Shown here piece by piece: positions 28,601 to 35,317 of a DNA stretch of 64,000 nt. Within the stretch, counting starts at the first letter, position 1. Each line of letters starts with the position of its first letter. Below the pieces are notes generated by a model, which did no database searches, had not been told where the DNA came from, and saw nothing but the letters and a program-made list of their open reading frames with translations. A program made the translations under genes and the position numbers. The stretch comes from Chryseobacterium sp. 7. Its GTDB lineage: Bacteria > Bacteroidota > Bacteroidia > Flavobacteriales > Weeksellaceae. The stretch spans positions 4,154,001 to 4,218,000 of the forward strand of contig NZ_RCCA01000001.1 of NCBI RefSeq assembly GCF_003663845.1, written 5' to 3'.

Positions 28601-29075
28601 TATGATTACTTCTATTGAAATAGATGGAACTACGGTAAAAGTTGGAGTGACCGGCGGTACCCCTCCTTATGAATATTCTTTAGATGGTGTACTATGGCAA
28701 AGTTCCAACGTCTTCACCAATGTACCAAGAGGCGCGCACAATGTATTTGTAAGAGACTCTAAAATGTGCGAAGAGGTGAAAAAGCCTTTTGCCATCATCA
28801 ATCTCATCAATACTATTACCCCGAACGGAGACGGCTACAATGAAGGAATAGACTATTCTGCATTAATGGCCAATGACAATCTTGTATTCAGAATCTTTGA
28901 CAGATATGGTGCAGAAGTATTCAGAGGAACTCCGGAAAACAGGTTCACCTGGGACGGAAGAGTTGGCGGAAGATATGTTCCTACAGCAACCTACTGGTAT
29001 TTCATTACCTGGACAGAATATGGTTCTACGCTCACTGTAAAATATTCAAGCTGGCTGCTTGTAAAACACAGATAA
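25677..29075 (+). CDS. Giant T9SS cargo protein with IgGFc-binding-like N-terminus, copy 3
   Basis: 1132 residues, closest in length and architecture to copy 1. It has a signal peptide ending TFAQ, HWFAPMVDRTG, ITSKGIPSTGNTFYAASAP, ATQDNTTVTISGY, GSKIVANKPVNVTNGNF, YDTYQWYRNGSVVPGATT, GTATINATTGVITYTVN, two FCDDNLDGTVTV/VCDDDLDGTKSV repeats, GGTPPYEYSLDG (SprB-like) and a type B CTD from NTITPNGDGYNEGIDYS. Expected to cross the outer membrane through T9SS and act as an adhesin or matrix protein. A strong terminator closes the three-gene row. Confidence 0.85.
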   Translation: MKKILSFLFIFYIFTSTFAQLDREHWFAPMVDRTGAPNPYQKLYLSTSRTTPFPVNIYNNNVLIGTVNISKNNPQKFDVLRNYIITTQQTDLFTPTTKGLYLKAEFPFYANLRFSVFNHAEIITSKGIPSTGNTFYAASAPITVSNNILNFMTSVLATQDNTTVTISGYSPTVQFSNGMTGAANPTMTFTLNKGQSYIIDGIGDITGNFDGFIGSKIVANKPVNVTNGNFNGQYAGNFPSSSDILMDQAVPVNRLGNEFALVKGNGPIGSNMEGAVVIATEDNTQIFVNNEIPPIATINAGKYYVIPDSKYILQGNGHYNLYVKTSKNAYVYQILAGDSNSGNETATGGFNFIPALNCYLPKQINELGLINENFVHSNGNIGGVLNIPTKLNLITERGANVTVNSATPLAITGPYNMTGTNNWVTYGIPNVTGTITVVSDKAIMAGITAGSDAVGYGGFFAGFPTQPVILQSGSGCIPGIVLTVDPLIYDTYQWYRNGSVVPGATTSTITPTLPGYYTCSVTMGSCAPLVTEQFKVLNCTKLSTKTYNVCTSQTITPTLSSSTQTTAPNTVAITTAPTLGTATINATTGVITYTVNTPGTSGTDTFTYTFCGNDPDFPDCETVTVTVNIQALTVMNTTLFACDINGQGTFNLTTANVTSNSPVTITYYPTLLDAQNENAAALITNTTAYNAPNGTIVYAVVKNNIGCKSIAQITLSLFNKAIVLDNYNGTFCDDNLDGTVTVILSNVTPIVLNNPNYFTNVRYYATLADANAGNTNTLPNIWSYTAATTIYIRVDSPDGCASVIKPLQFSIGAKVTLITKTVTESVCDDDLDGTKSVNLAQFIPQFTLDPNVTYTFHATLSDAQNNVNIVSSPVNIITSQTYYIRFEKNGVCPEVGTLIINIKVPKKSDILVDKAICPKTTTTLDAGPGFERYLWSTGATTPSITNVAPGSYWVELTFNGCVYKQYVNVTELPLPMITSIEIDGTTVKVGVTGGTPPYEYSLDGVLWQSSNVFTNVPRGAHNVFVRDSKMCEEVKKPFAIINLINTITPNGDGYNEGIDYSALMANDNLVFRIFDRYGAEVFRGTPENRFTWDGRVGGRYVPTATYWYFITWTEYGSTLTVKYSSWLLVKHR

Positions 29076-29084
29076 AAAAAGAGA

Positions 29085-29140
29085 AAGCCGGAAAAAAGGT
29101 ATTAAGCTTACAATATTTTTCTTCCGGCTTCTTTATTCTC
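29085..29140 (+). terminator. Terminator after the third giant surface protein
   Basis: AAGCCGGAA (29085-29093) pairs with TTCCGGCTT (29122-29130) across a 28-base loop, then CTTTATTCTCTTT. Confidence 0.75.
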
Positions 29141-29261
29141 TTTCATTCTTTTTTAGGTTATTCTTAGATTTCTAACACTCCTTAACAATTAAATCTTAAA
29201 GTTTAATATAACTTTAACCACTATTCATCATCTAATTAGGCAGAATTGCTTTATTTCTATG

Positions 29262-29269
29262 TAATTTTG
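29262..29269 (+). promoter_or_regulatory. -7 box placing the start site almost at the ATG
   Basis: TAATTTTG ends only 8 bases before the ATG at 29278, so the transcript would have a leader of a few bases at most. Confidence 0.55.
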
Positions 29270-29277
29270 CGCATTAT

Positions 29278-30072
29278 ATGAAGAAACTGTTTACTCTGCT
29301 GCTATTGGTTTTTCTGGCAAAAATTAATGCACAAATATATTCCGGAGAGGTATTTCTGAGAGACAACTCTATTTTATATCTCAACCAGGTATATGTTACG
29401 AATCTGAATACTCAAAAAACCGTTCTTACGGACTACAATGGTAATTTTACAATCCCGGCCAATATTGGGGATGTGATCCGTTTTACGTCTATTGTTACCG
29501 AGAGAAAAGATATCAAACTGACTCCTCAAACCATGCAGCAAAAGAATCTGGTTGAGCTGAAAATTGCCTATTATGAAATTCAGGAAATTGTACTCAGCAG
29601 ATTCAAGCCTACCGGAAATCTCCGGTATGACGTAAACTCTTTAAGAAAAGAAGATAAAGCTTATGCACTTAAGAAAGTAATTGGTCTTCCGGAACCCAAA
29701 GGCGACGGAACTCCTCCGGAACTTCCCGTTGCCGGATTACGGGATGGCGGACTTACCTTTAGCCTTGAAAGCATCTACGATATTCTTTCCGGCGAGAGAA
29801 AGAAAAAACAACGTTACCAGGCTTACGAGAGGATGAACACTTCTATTGCCCAGATTAAAAATTATTTAGGGAAAGATTACTTTGCTAAGTTTAAAATCCC
29901 TGAAAACCTAATTGATAATTTCCTTCAGTTCGTGTACACTTCGGAAAATGTTCAGGCGTATGTATTGGCTGGAAATTTTGAAGCAATAAAGGTTCCTATT
30001 GAAAAATATATGCCTATTTATCAGAAAAGATTGAGAAGTTCCCACCTGCAGGAAGTAGTAAGCAATAACTAG
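29278..30072 (+). CDS. Exported protein with carboxypeptidase-regulatory-like domain
   Basis: 264 residues. A signal peptide (MKKLFTLLLLVFLAKINAQ) is followed by a beta-sandwich of the carboxypeptidase D regulatory type (YLNQVYVTNLNTQKTVLTDYNGNFTIPANIGDVIRFT, about residues 38-72), as at the N-terminus of TonB receptors, but no receptor barrel follows. The rest is helical and charged, with no known motif. Such free-standing proteins are common in flavobacteria and their role is unknown. The transcript may be nearly leaderless. A terminator follows at once, so the gene is monocistronic. Confidence 0.75.
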   Translation: MKKLFTLLLLVFLAKINAQIYSGEVFLRDNSILYLNQVYVTNLNTQKTVLTDYNGNFTIPANIGDVIRFTSIVTERKDIKLTPQTMQQKNLVELKIAYYEIQEIVLSRFKPTGNLRYDVNSLRKEDKAYALKKVIGLPEPKGDGTPPELPVAGLRDGGLTFSLESIYDILSGERKKKQRYQAYERMNTSIAQIKNYLGKDYFAKFKIPENLIDNFLQFVYTSENVQAYVLAGNFEAIKVPIEKYMPIYQKRLRSSHLQEVVSNN

Positions 30073-30084
30073 AAAATAACATAT

Positions 30085-30115
30085 AAAATCCATGTAAAAC
30101 ACATGGATTTTTTTG
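30085..30115 (+). terminator. Terminator after the gene at 29278
   Basis: 11-bp stem AAAATCCATGT/ACATGGATTTT, loop AAAAC, then T's. Confidence 0.9.
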
Positions 30116-30335
30116 TTACCGTACCTCCCAACGTATTATTTTTTTTATGTGTTTACTACAAATTATTTAATTTTAACAGCGTATTATTCTCTGATATTCA
30201 AAAATATGTTTAATTTTATCTAACAAACACGTGTTTAAAATAAAAACACTGGTATTTCGTTATCCAATAAAAACTAACCCAACCCAGAAAGCAAATTAAA
30301 AGAGAAGCACCGAATTTTTAATTTAATATTAATTA

Positions 30336-31100
30336 ATGAAAAAAGTACTTTTACTTCTTTGTTCTATGTTTTTTGTTGCTGTGTCTGCCCAAAAAAAAGG
30401 GAAAGACTATACTGATATTTTAAAAAGTAAGAGCATCTACGAAATCAATGCTTTTTTAAGAGATGCCCATCCCGATGACCCCAAAAGATCTGTTCTGAAG
30501 CCAAGGGTAATGGAAATGATGAAAGAATATATCAAAAATGCACATCCTGCCGATCAGAAGGTAAAAGACATGCAGGAAATGCTGGCCATGCTGAGAAGAA
30601 GACCTTCCACAAAGATCACCTTCGATGAAATGAATGCTATCATCAAGCAGAAACAGATTGCTAAATATAAGGCTGAACTGGCGGCAAAACAGTCTACTAC
30701 AGTGTACACCCCAAGTACAGCTCAAAATACCTATGTAGTAAACACCGCTGCAAATGCTGCCGTTCCGAACGCCGAAGCAGAAGAATTCAATATGCTGATG
30801 GCAGTTTCCCCTGTAGAACATAAAAACAGAACGGTAAAAATCCTTAACTCCTTATTTGATAACGACCCTAATACTAAGGATGCTATTATAATGATTCAAA
30901 ATAAATCTGACTGTAACATCATTGTAAGAATGGAAGGTGTAGGGAATACCAAATACAGACTTGCTGTACCAGCCCAGGGTGAAAGCTCCATCGTTATTGA
31001 GAAAGGTCAATATCTTTTCACCAGCCTTGTTTGTGGGGCTCAATATGCTTCACAAAAAACTATTGAAAGGGCCATTATGGTAGCTTTAGGAGGTCAATAA
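30336..31100 (+). CDS. Secreted protein, paralogous family (probably DUF6759)
   Basis: 254 residues with a signal peptide (MKKVLLLLCSMFFVAVSAQ). An N-terminal module DILKSKSIYEINAFLRDAHPDDPKRSVLKPRVMEMMKEYIKNAHPAD (residues 28-74) recurs in the product at 31892. The C-terminal family domain has NSLFDNDPN, NKSDCNIIVRMEG, YRLAVPAQGESSIVIEKGQY and VCGAQYASQK. Two cysteines are conserved across all four family members. Function unknown; probably periplasmic or released. Confidence 0.75.
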   Translation: MKKVLLLLCSMFFVAVSAQKKGKDYTDILKSKSIYEINAFLRDAHPDDPKRSVLKPRVMEMMKEYIKNAHPADQKVKDMQEMLAMLRRRPSTKITFDEMNAIIKQKQIAKYKAELAAKQSTTVYTPSTAQNTYVVNTAANAAVPNAEAEEFNMLMAVSPVEHKNRTVKILNSLFDNDPNTKDAIIMIQNKSDCNIIVRMEGVGNTKYRLAVPAQGESSIVIEKGQYLFTSLVCGAQYASQKTIERAIMVALGGQ

Positions 31101-31170
31101 TTTCCATCATAAACGAATTATCTCTATGTCTTTTACCCCAAAAAGACCGAGATACTCCATAAATTTTCAC

Positions 31171-31178
31171 TATTTTTG
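31171..31178 (+). promoter_or_regulatory. Promoter -7 box of trmB
   Basis: TATTTTTG, 18 bases before ATG 31197. It overlaps the in-frame TTG at 31176 and so rules that codon out as the start. Confidence 0.65.
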
Positions 31179-31196
31179 CACTCATTTTATAACTCA

Positions 31197-31874
31197 ATGG
31201 GCAAGAATAAATTAGCAAGATTCGCAGAAAACAAAATATTACCAAATGTAATCCAACCAACAAGAGAAGATGCTTTAAATGGTTTCGAACTTAAAGGAAA
31301 ATGGAGAGACAATTTCTTTAAAAACAACAATCCGATTGTATTGGAATTGGGCTGTGGTAAAGGAGAATATTCTGTAGGACTGGCAAAAACATTCCCTGAA
31401 AAAAACTTTATCGGAGTTGATATTAAAGGGGCCAGATTTTGGTTTGGTGCTAAAGAAGCTGTAGATAACAACATGACGAATGTGGCTTTTTTAAGAACAC
31501 AAATAGAGCTTGTAGATTATTTCTTTGCTGAAAATGAGGTAGACGAAATCTGGATTACGTTCCCGGATCCACAAATAAAATACAAAAGAACAAAACACAG
31601 ATTAACACATCCGGACTTTTTAAACCGTTATAAGAAGTTCCTGAAGCCAGGAGGAATTATTCACCTGAAAACCGATTCAGAATTTCTGCATGGGTATACC
31701 CTTGGATATTTACAGGGTGCAGGCTATGAGATTATTTCTGCTCACCATGATATCTATGGTGCCCCTGAATATGATCCTAATACGGAACATTTGAGAGACA
31801 TCAAAACGTATTATGAAGAGCTATTCTCGGCAAAAGGAAAAACGATTACTTACATTAAATTCCGGATCAGCTGA
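31197..31874 (+). CDS. trmB: tRNA (guanine-N7-)-methyltransferase
   Basis: SAM-dependent enzyme that makes m7G46 in the variable loop of tRNA. The 225 residues start at MGKNKLARFAENK. The SAM-binding LELGCGKGEYSVGLA, FIGVDIKGARFW and the family hallmark FPDPQIKYKRTKHRLTHPDF are present, with GGIIHLKTDSEF after it. The ATG at 31197 was preferred to an upstream TTG that lies inside the -7 box. The next gene starts 17 bases after the stop, so trmB and two members of the DUF6759-like family probably share a transcript. Confidence 0.96.
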   Translation: MGKNKLARFAENKILPNVIQPTREDALNGFELKGKWRDNFFKNNNPIVLELGCGKGEYSVGLAKTFPEKNFIGVDIKGARFWFGAKEAVDNNMTNVAFLRTQIELVDYFFAENEVDEIWITFPDPQIKYKRTKHRLTHPDFLNRYKKFLKPGGIIHLKTDSEFLHGYTLGYLQGAGYEIISAHHDIYGAPEYDPNTEHLRDIKTYYEELFSAKGKTITYIKFRIS

Positions 31875-31891
31875 TGAAATAGAACAACCTG

Positions 31892-32593
31892 ATGAAAAAA
31901 AATTTTTTAACGATTCTATTCTTCACATTTCTTATTCCCAACTTTATACAGGCTCAAAAAGGCAGTAAAGACATTTTAAAAAGCACAAACATTAAAGAAA
32001 TTGAAGAATACCTGAAGAACGCACACCCTGACGATCCTAAAAAGAGCGTACTGAAACCTAAGCTTATTGCTTTAAAAAACTCCGAATGGACAAAAGGTGC
32101 CCGTACAGCCAAACCTATGGAAGCAAGGCCTGTAATTGCGGATATCCCGAAAAGTGCTTTGAGAAATCCTAATTCGGATGATGCTGAAGAATTTAAGAAG
32201 CTCATTGCTGAAACCTCCGTACAACACAAGGAAAAAACAGTGAAGCTCCTGAATGCCATGTTTAATGAGGATATTAACCGCAATGAGGCTATTCTTTTAT
32301 TCAAGAATAATTCAGACTGCAATATCGTCCTGCGAATAGAAGGAAAAGAGTTTTACAACCTTGCTGTTCCAGCCCGTGCAGAAAACTTCATTGTCCTTAA
32401 AAAGGATTCATATACGCTCAACAGCAATATCTGCGATATGAAATATTCCTCACTGAAAGACATTAAAAAAAGTATATTTGTAACGATAGAGAATCCGAAT
32501 CAATCCTCCAAAACAGAAGTGAAATCTGCCCAAAAGGAGCCAACACCGGAAAAGTCTCCGAAAAAACAAAAATCAAAAAGTAAAATAGGATGA
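31892..32593 (+). CDS. Secreted protein, paralogous family (probably DUF6759)
   Basis: 233 residues with a signal peptide ending FIQAQ. It repeats the N-terminal module of the product at 30336 (DILKSTNIKEIEEYLKNAHPDDPKKSVLKPK). The C-terminal family domain has NAMFNEDINRNEA, NNSDCNIVLRIEGKEFYNLAVPARAENFIVL and ICDMKYSSLKD. A Lys/Ser-rich tail ends the protein. The last codons overlap the start of the next gene by 4 bases (ATGA). Function unknown. Confidence 0.75.
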   Translation: MKKNFLTILFFTFLIPNFIQAQKGSKDILKSTNIKEIEEYLKNAHPDDPKKSVLKPKLIALKNSEWTKGARTAKPMEARPVIADIPKSALRNPNSDDAEEFKKLIAETSVQHKEKTVKLLNAMFNEDINRNEAILLFKNNSDCNIVLRIEGKEFYNLAVPARAENFIVLKKDSYTLNSNICDMKYSSLKDIKKSIFVTIENPNQSSKTEVKSAQKEPTPEKSPKKQKSKSKIG

Positions 32594-33030
32594 GAAAACT
32601 GTTCGTTTTTGCCGGAATTTCATTGATTCTTGCCAGTTGTAATGTAAATTATGGCAGCTACCCGGGAAGGACCTCCTACCCTTACCCAACCAGCAATGCA
32701 GGAAACAGTGCCAACACGGAAAGAGAATATAGTGAACTGATAAAAACCTATAAACCGGAAACAGCTGATGTTCTTAATGATCTTCTTAACAGTGATGATC
32801 CTAAGAATCCCAGAACCTCTATTTCGGTAGAAAACAAATCTTCATGTAATATGGTGCTTACGGTAAGCGGAGGTAATTTCTTTAAGAAAATCCCTATTGG
32901 TGCCGGAAAAATAGGATATACAATGGTTCCTAAAAATCAGAATTACAGATTATCCGGAGTTGTTTGTAACTCGGCTTATCAGTCTACAAAGTTTGTCACA
33001 ACTTCTTATTCTATAAAACTTTCAAATTAA
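32590..33030 (+). CDS. Small lipoprotein, paralogous family (probably DUF6759)
   Basis: 146 residues. The lipobox ILASC (Cys16) makes it a lipoprotein, unlike its three soluble-looking relatives. The Tyr/Ser/Pro-rich linker at residues 20-40 is low complexity. The family domain is shorter: NDLLNSDDPKNPRTSISVENKSSCNMVLTVSGGNFF, IPIGAGKIGYTMVPK and VVCNSAYQSTKFV. Translationally coupled to the gene at 31892 by a 4-base overlap. Possibly the membrane-anchored partner of the soluble family members; this is an inference from co-transcription alone. Confidence 0.72.
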   Translation: MRKLFVFAGISLILASCNVNYGSYPGRTSYPYPTSNAGNSANTEREYSELIKTYKPETADVLNDLLNSDDPKNPRTSISVENKSSCNMVLTVSGGNFFKKIPIGAGKIGYTMVPKNQNYRLSGVVCNSAYQSTKFVTTSYSIKLSN

Positions 33031-33037
33031 AATACGG

Positions 33038-33067
33038 CCCGCAGAATTCTGTGGGTTTTTATTTTTT
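33038..33067 (+). terminator. Terminator of the trmB-containing transcript
   Basis: 7-bp stem CCCGCAG/CTGTGGG (one G-T pair), AATT loop, then TTTTTATTTTTT. Confidence 0.85.
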
Positions 33068-33093
33068 ATTAATAAAAAGCTTTAGTTATCACC

Positions 33094-33128
33094 AATAAAA
33101 AAACGCTGGATCAAAATCCAGCGTTTTT
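33094..33128 (-). terminator. Terminator of rplM-rpsI-rpsB
   Basis: 11-bp stem AAAACGCTGGA/TCCAGCGTTTT with a six-base loop. The A-run at 33097-33103 supplies the U-tract on the minus strand. It ends the ribosomal operon where tsf would normally follow. Confidence 0.92.
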
Positions 33129-33151
33129 CCTATATAAAAGAAAATCTTCAA

Positions 33152-33913
33152 TTATTCTGCATCGAAATCAGCATCTGTATCAGCAGATACTTTTTCTCCT
33201 TCTTCTTTAGATTTTTCTTTATCAGCTTTTCTTTGAGACTGACCTTCTTTGATAGATTCAGAAACTACGCTAAGGATCATATCAATAGACTTAGAAGCAT
33301 CATCGTTTCCTGGGATAACGAAGTCAACTTTTCTAGGGTCAGAGTTTGTATCAACGATACCGAAAACTGGAATACCAAGTTTCTTAGCTTCAGTTACCGC
33401 GATGTGCTCTCTTAAGATATCAACTACAAATACAGCAGATGGAAGTCTCACCATGTCAGCGATAGAACCTAAGTTCTTCTCTAGGTTAGCTCTTTGTCTG
33501 TCAACCTGTAATCTTTCTTTTTTAGATAAAGTTTCGAACGTACCGTCTTTTTTCATTTTGTCGATAGAGTTCATCTTCTTTACAGCCTTTCTGATCGTAA
33601 CGAAGTTCGTTAGCATACCACCTGGCCATCTTTCAGTAATATAAGGCATATTAAGTTCTGAAGCATGTTTTGCAACCACTTCTTTCGCTTGTTTCTTAGT
33701 AGCTACGAAAAGAACTTTTTTACCTGCAGAAGTTAATTTTTCTAAAGCGCTGCACGCTTCATCTAATTTAACTGCTGTTTTATGTAAGTCTACAATGTGA
33801 ATACCGTTTTTCTCCATAAAAATGTATGGAGCCATATTTGGGTTCCACTTTCTAGTCATGTGACCGAAGTGTACACCAGCCTCTAAAAGGTCTTTTACAT
33901 TTGCTTTTGCCAT
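33152..33913 (-). CDS. rpsB: 30S ribosomal protein S2
   Basis: 253 residues, full length for S2. It has LLEAGVHFGHMTRKWNPNMAPYIF at the N-terminus, ITERWPGGMLTNF in the middle and GIPVFGIVDTNSDP near residue 185. The acidic C-terminal tail (KSKEEGEKVSADTDADFDAE) is lineage-specific. It is the last gene of rplM-rpsI-rpsB, with a 207-base repeat-bearing gap from rpsI. tsf does not follow. Confidence 0.98.
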   Translation of the reverse strand: MAKANVKDLLEAGVHFGHMTRKWNPNMAPYIFMEKNGIHIVDLHKTAVKLDEACSALEKLTSAGKKVLFVATKKQAKEVVAKHASELNMPYITERWPGGMLTNFVTIRKAVKKMNSIDKMKKDGTFETLSKKERLQVDRQRANLEKNLGSIADMVRLPSAVFVVDILREHIAVTEAKKLGIPVFGIVDTNSDPRKVDFVIPGNDDASKSIDMILSVVSESIKEGQSQRKADKEKSKEEGEKVSADTDADFDAE

Positions 33914-34002
33914 GTTTTCTGTTTTTGTTAGTTTACTTTCCGTCTTTTAAACAATCAACAACTTCTTTAGATGGGAGAAGCGTTTGGATGCTAAACGTAA
34001 CG

Positions 34003-34112
34003 GGCAATTGGCGGTTTGCTTTTTGCTTTTGGCAATTGGCTTTTCGCCGAGATTAAGTTAAAAAAAAATTTAATACATTTCTGTAGCCAATAGCCATAAG
34101 CCATCTGCCAAC
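34003..34112. repeat. Imperfect inverted/direct repeat block in the rpsI-rpsB gap
   Basis: GGCAATTGGC occurs at 34003-34012 and 34031-34040. A complementary-type cluster, GCCAATAGCCATAAGCC, begins at 34085. Together they could form a loose hairpin in the operon mRNA between the rpsI stop and rpsB start. Confidence 0.6.
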
Positions 34113-34120
34113 GAGAAATC

Positions 34121-34507
34121 TTAACGTTTTGAGAATTGGAATCTCTTTCTTGCTTTTTTCTGACCTGGCTTCTTTCTTTCCACCATTCTTGCGTCTCTTG
34201 TAAGTAAACCAGCAGGCTTTAATGCTAATCTGAACTCAGCGTTGATCTCGCATAAAGCTCTTGAAATACCTAATCTGATAGCTTCTGCCTGACCCGTATT
34301 TCCACCACCGAAAACATTTACGGTAACATCATACTGACCAACAGTCTCAGAAAGGATAAACGGTTGGTTTAGTTTGTAAACCATCACGTCTGTAGAGAAA
34401 TATTCTTTAGCATCTTTACCGTTTACTGTAATAACACCAGAACCTGGTTTTACATAAACTCTAGCTACAGAAGTTTTTCTTCTTCCGATTTTGTGAACTA
34501 TAGACAT
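34121..34507 (-). CDS. rpsI: 30S ribosomal protein S9
   Basis: 128 residues. It begins IGRRKTSVARVYVKPGSG, has GGGNTGQAEAIRLGISRAL in the middle and ends in the invariant basic tail KKARKRFQFSKR that reaches the P-site tRNA. It lies 6 bases after rplM in the same operon. Confidence 0.98.
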   Translation of the reverse strand: MSIVHKIGRRKTSVARVYVKPGSGVITVNGKDAKEYFSTDVMVYKLNQPFILSETVGQYDVTVNVFGGGNTGQAEAIRLGISRALCEINAEFRLALKPAGLLTRDARMVERKKPGQKKARKRFQFSKR

Positions 34508-34513
34508 AATTAA

Positions 34514-34969
34514 TTATTTAAATTCGTTAACATTAATTGTTTTAGGCTGTTGAGCTTCATGTTTGTGCTCAGTTCCTTCATATAAGTAAAGGTTCTTAAG
34601 GATAGCAGCTCCTAATCTGTTTTTAGGCAACATACCTTTTACAGATTTCTCTAATACCTTTAAAGAATCTTTCTTTTGAAGTTCAGCCGCAGTCATAGAC
34701 TTCTGTCCTCCAGGATATCCTGTATGCCAGATGTAAGTCTTATCAGCCCACTTATTTCCGGAAAGCGTAATTTTCCCAGCATTCAAAACGATTACGTTAT
34801 CACCACAATCTACGTGAGGTGTAAAGTTCGTTTTGTGCTTACCTCTCAAAATCTTTGCAACCGTAGAAGCTAGTCTTCCTAACGGCTGTCCTTCAGCGTC
34901 TACCACAACCCATTCTTTATTAGCAGTAGCTTTGTTCGCTGAAACAGTTTTGTAACTTAATGTATTCAC
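34514..34969 (-). CDS. rplM: 50S ribosomal protein L13
   Basis: 151 residues with WVVVDAEGQPLGRLASTVAKILRGKHK, then YIWHTGYPGG and GMLPKNRLG, all typical of L13. The start codon is GTG at 34969; an in-frame stop lies four codons upstream, so no ATG start is available. First gene of rplM-rpsI-rpsB, driven by the promoter at 35016-35047. Confidence 0.97.
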   Translation of the reverse strand: MNTLSYKTVSANKATANKEWVVVDAEGQPLGRLASTVAKILRGKHKTNFTPHVDCGDNVIVLNAGKITLSGNKWADKTYIWHTGYPGGQKSMTAAELQKKDSLKVLEKSVKGMLPKNRLGAAILKNLYLYEGTEHKHEAQQPKTINVNEFK

Positions 34970-35015
34970 ACGTTTTAGTTAAAGATTAAACATAATTTAC
35001 CCCTAAAAGGGTGTG

Positions 35016-35047
35016 CAAAGGTACAAATTATTTTTGTAACCCAAAAA
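35016..35047 (-). promoter_or_regulatory. rplM operon promoter
   Basis: TACCTTTG (-7) at 35016-35023 and TTTTTG (-33) at 35042-35047 on the minus strand, 18 bases apart. One of the best promoter matches in the window. Confidence 0.8.
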
Positions 35048-35287
35048 CATATTTTATTTAATCTATATAATCTATCCCATACACCCCTCTATCAATAGAT
35101 TTTAACATTAATTACAATTTGGCATATATCTTGCGAACAAATGTTCCGATGAAAAAAACACTTCGAAGATTCTAAAAACACCAATGAAGCAGCAAAGAGT
35201 TTTTTCCCTCAACTCTTTCTTTTATTAAATTTACTTTAAAGATTTCCGTAAAACATACAGATATAATTATAATTTCATTGAAATAAT

Positions 35288-35295
35288 TATATTTG
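35288..35295 (+). promoter_or_regulatory. Promoter -7 box of the DUF3667 gene
   Basis: TATATTTG, 22 bases before the ATG. Confidence 0.65.
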
Positions 35296-35317
35296 CGCTA
35301 ATCATATTCCCTAATCC

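Larger units (their letters stand above)
34970..35317. other. Divergent promoter region of rplM and the DUF3667 gene
   Basis: Contains both promoters and, in the rplM leader, a small hairpin formed by ACCCC and GGGTG around 34998-35014. The central part, about 35050-35280, is AT-rich with nothing recognised. Confidence 0.5.

Noticed and set aside
31176..31196. TTG start for trmB giving seven extra residues
   Set aside because: The codon is part of the -7 box at 31171-31178, so it cannot be in the mRNA from that promoter.
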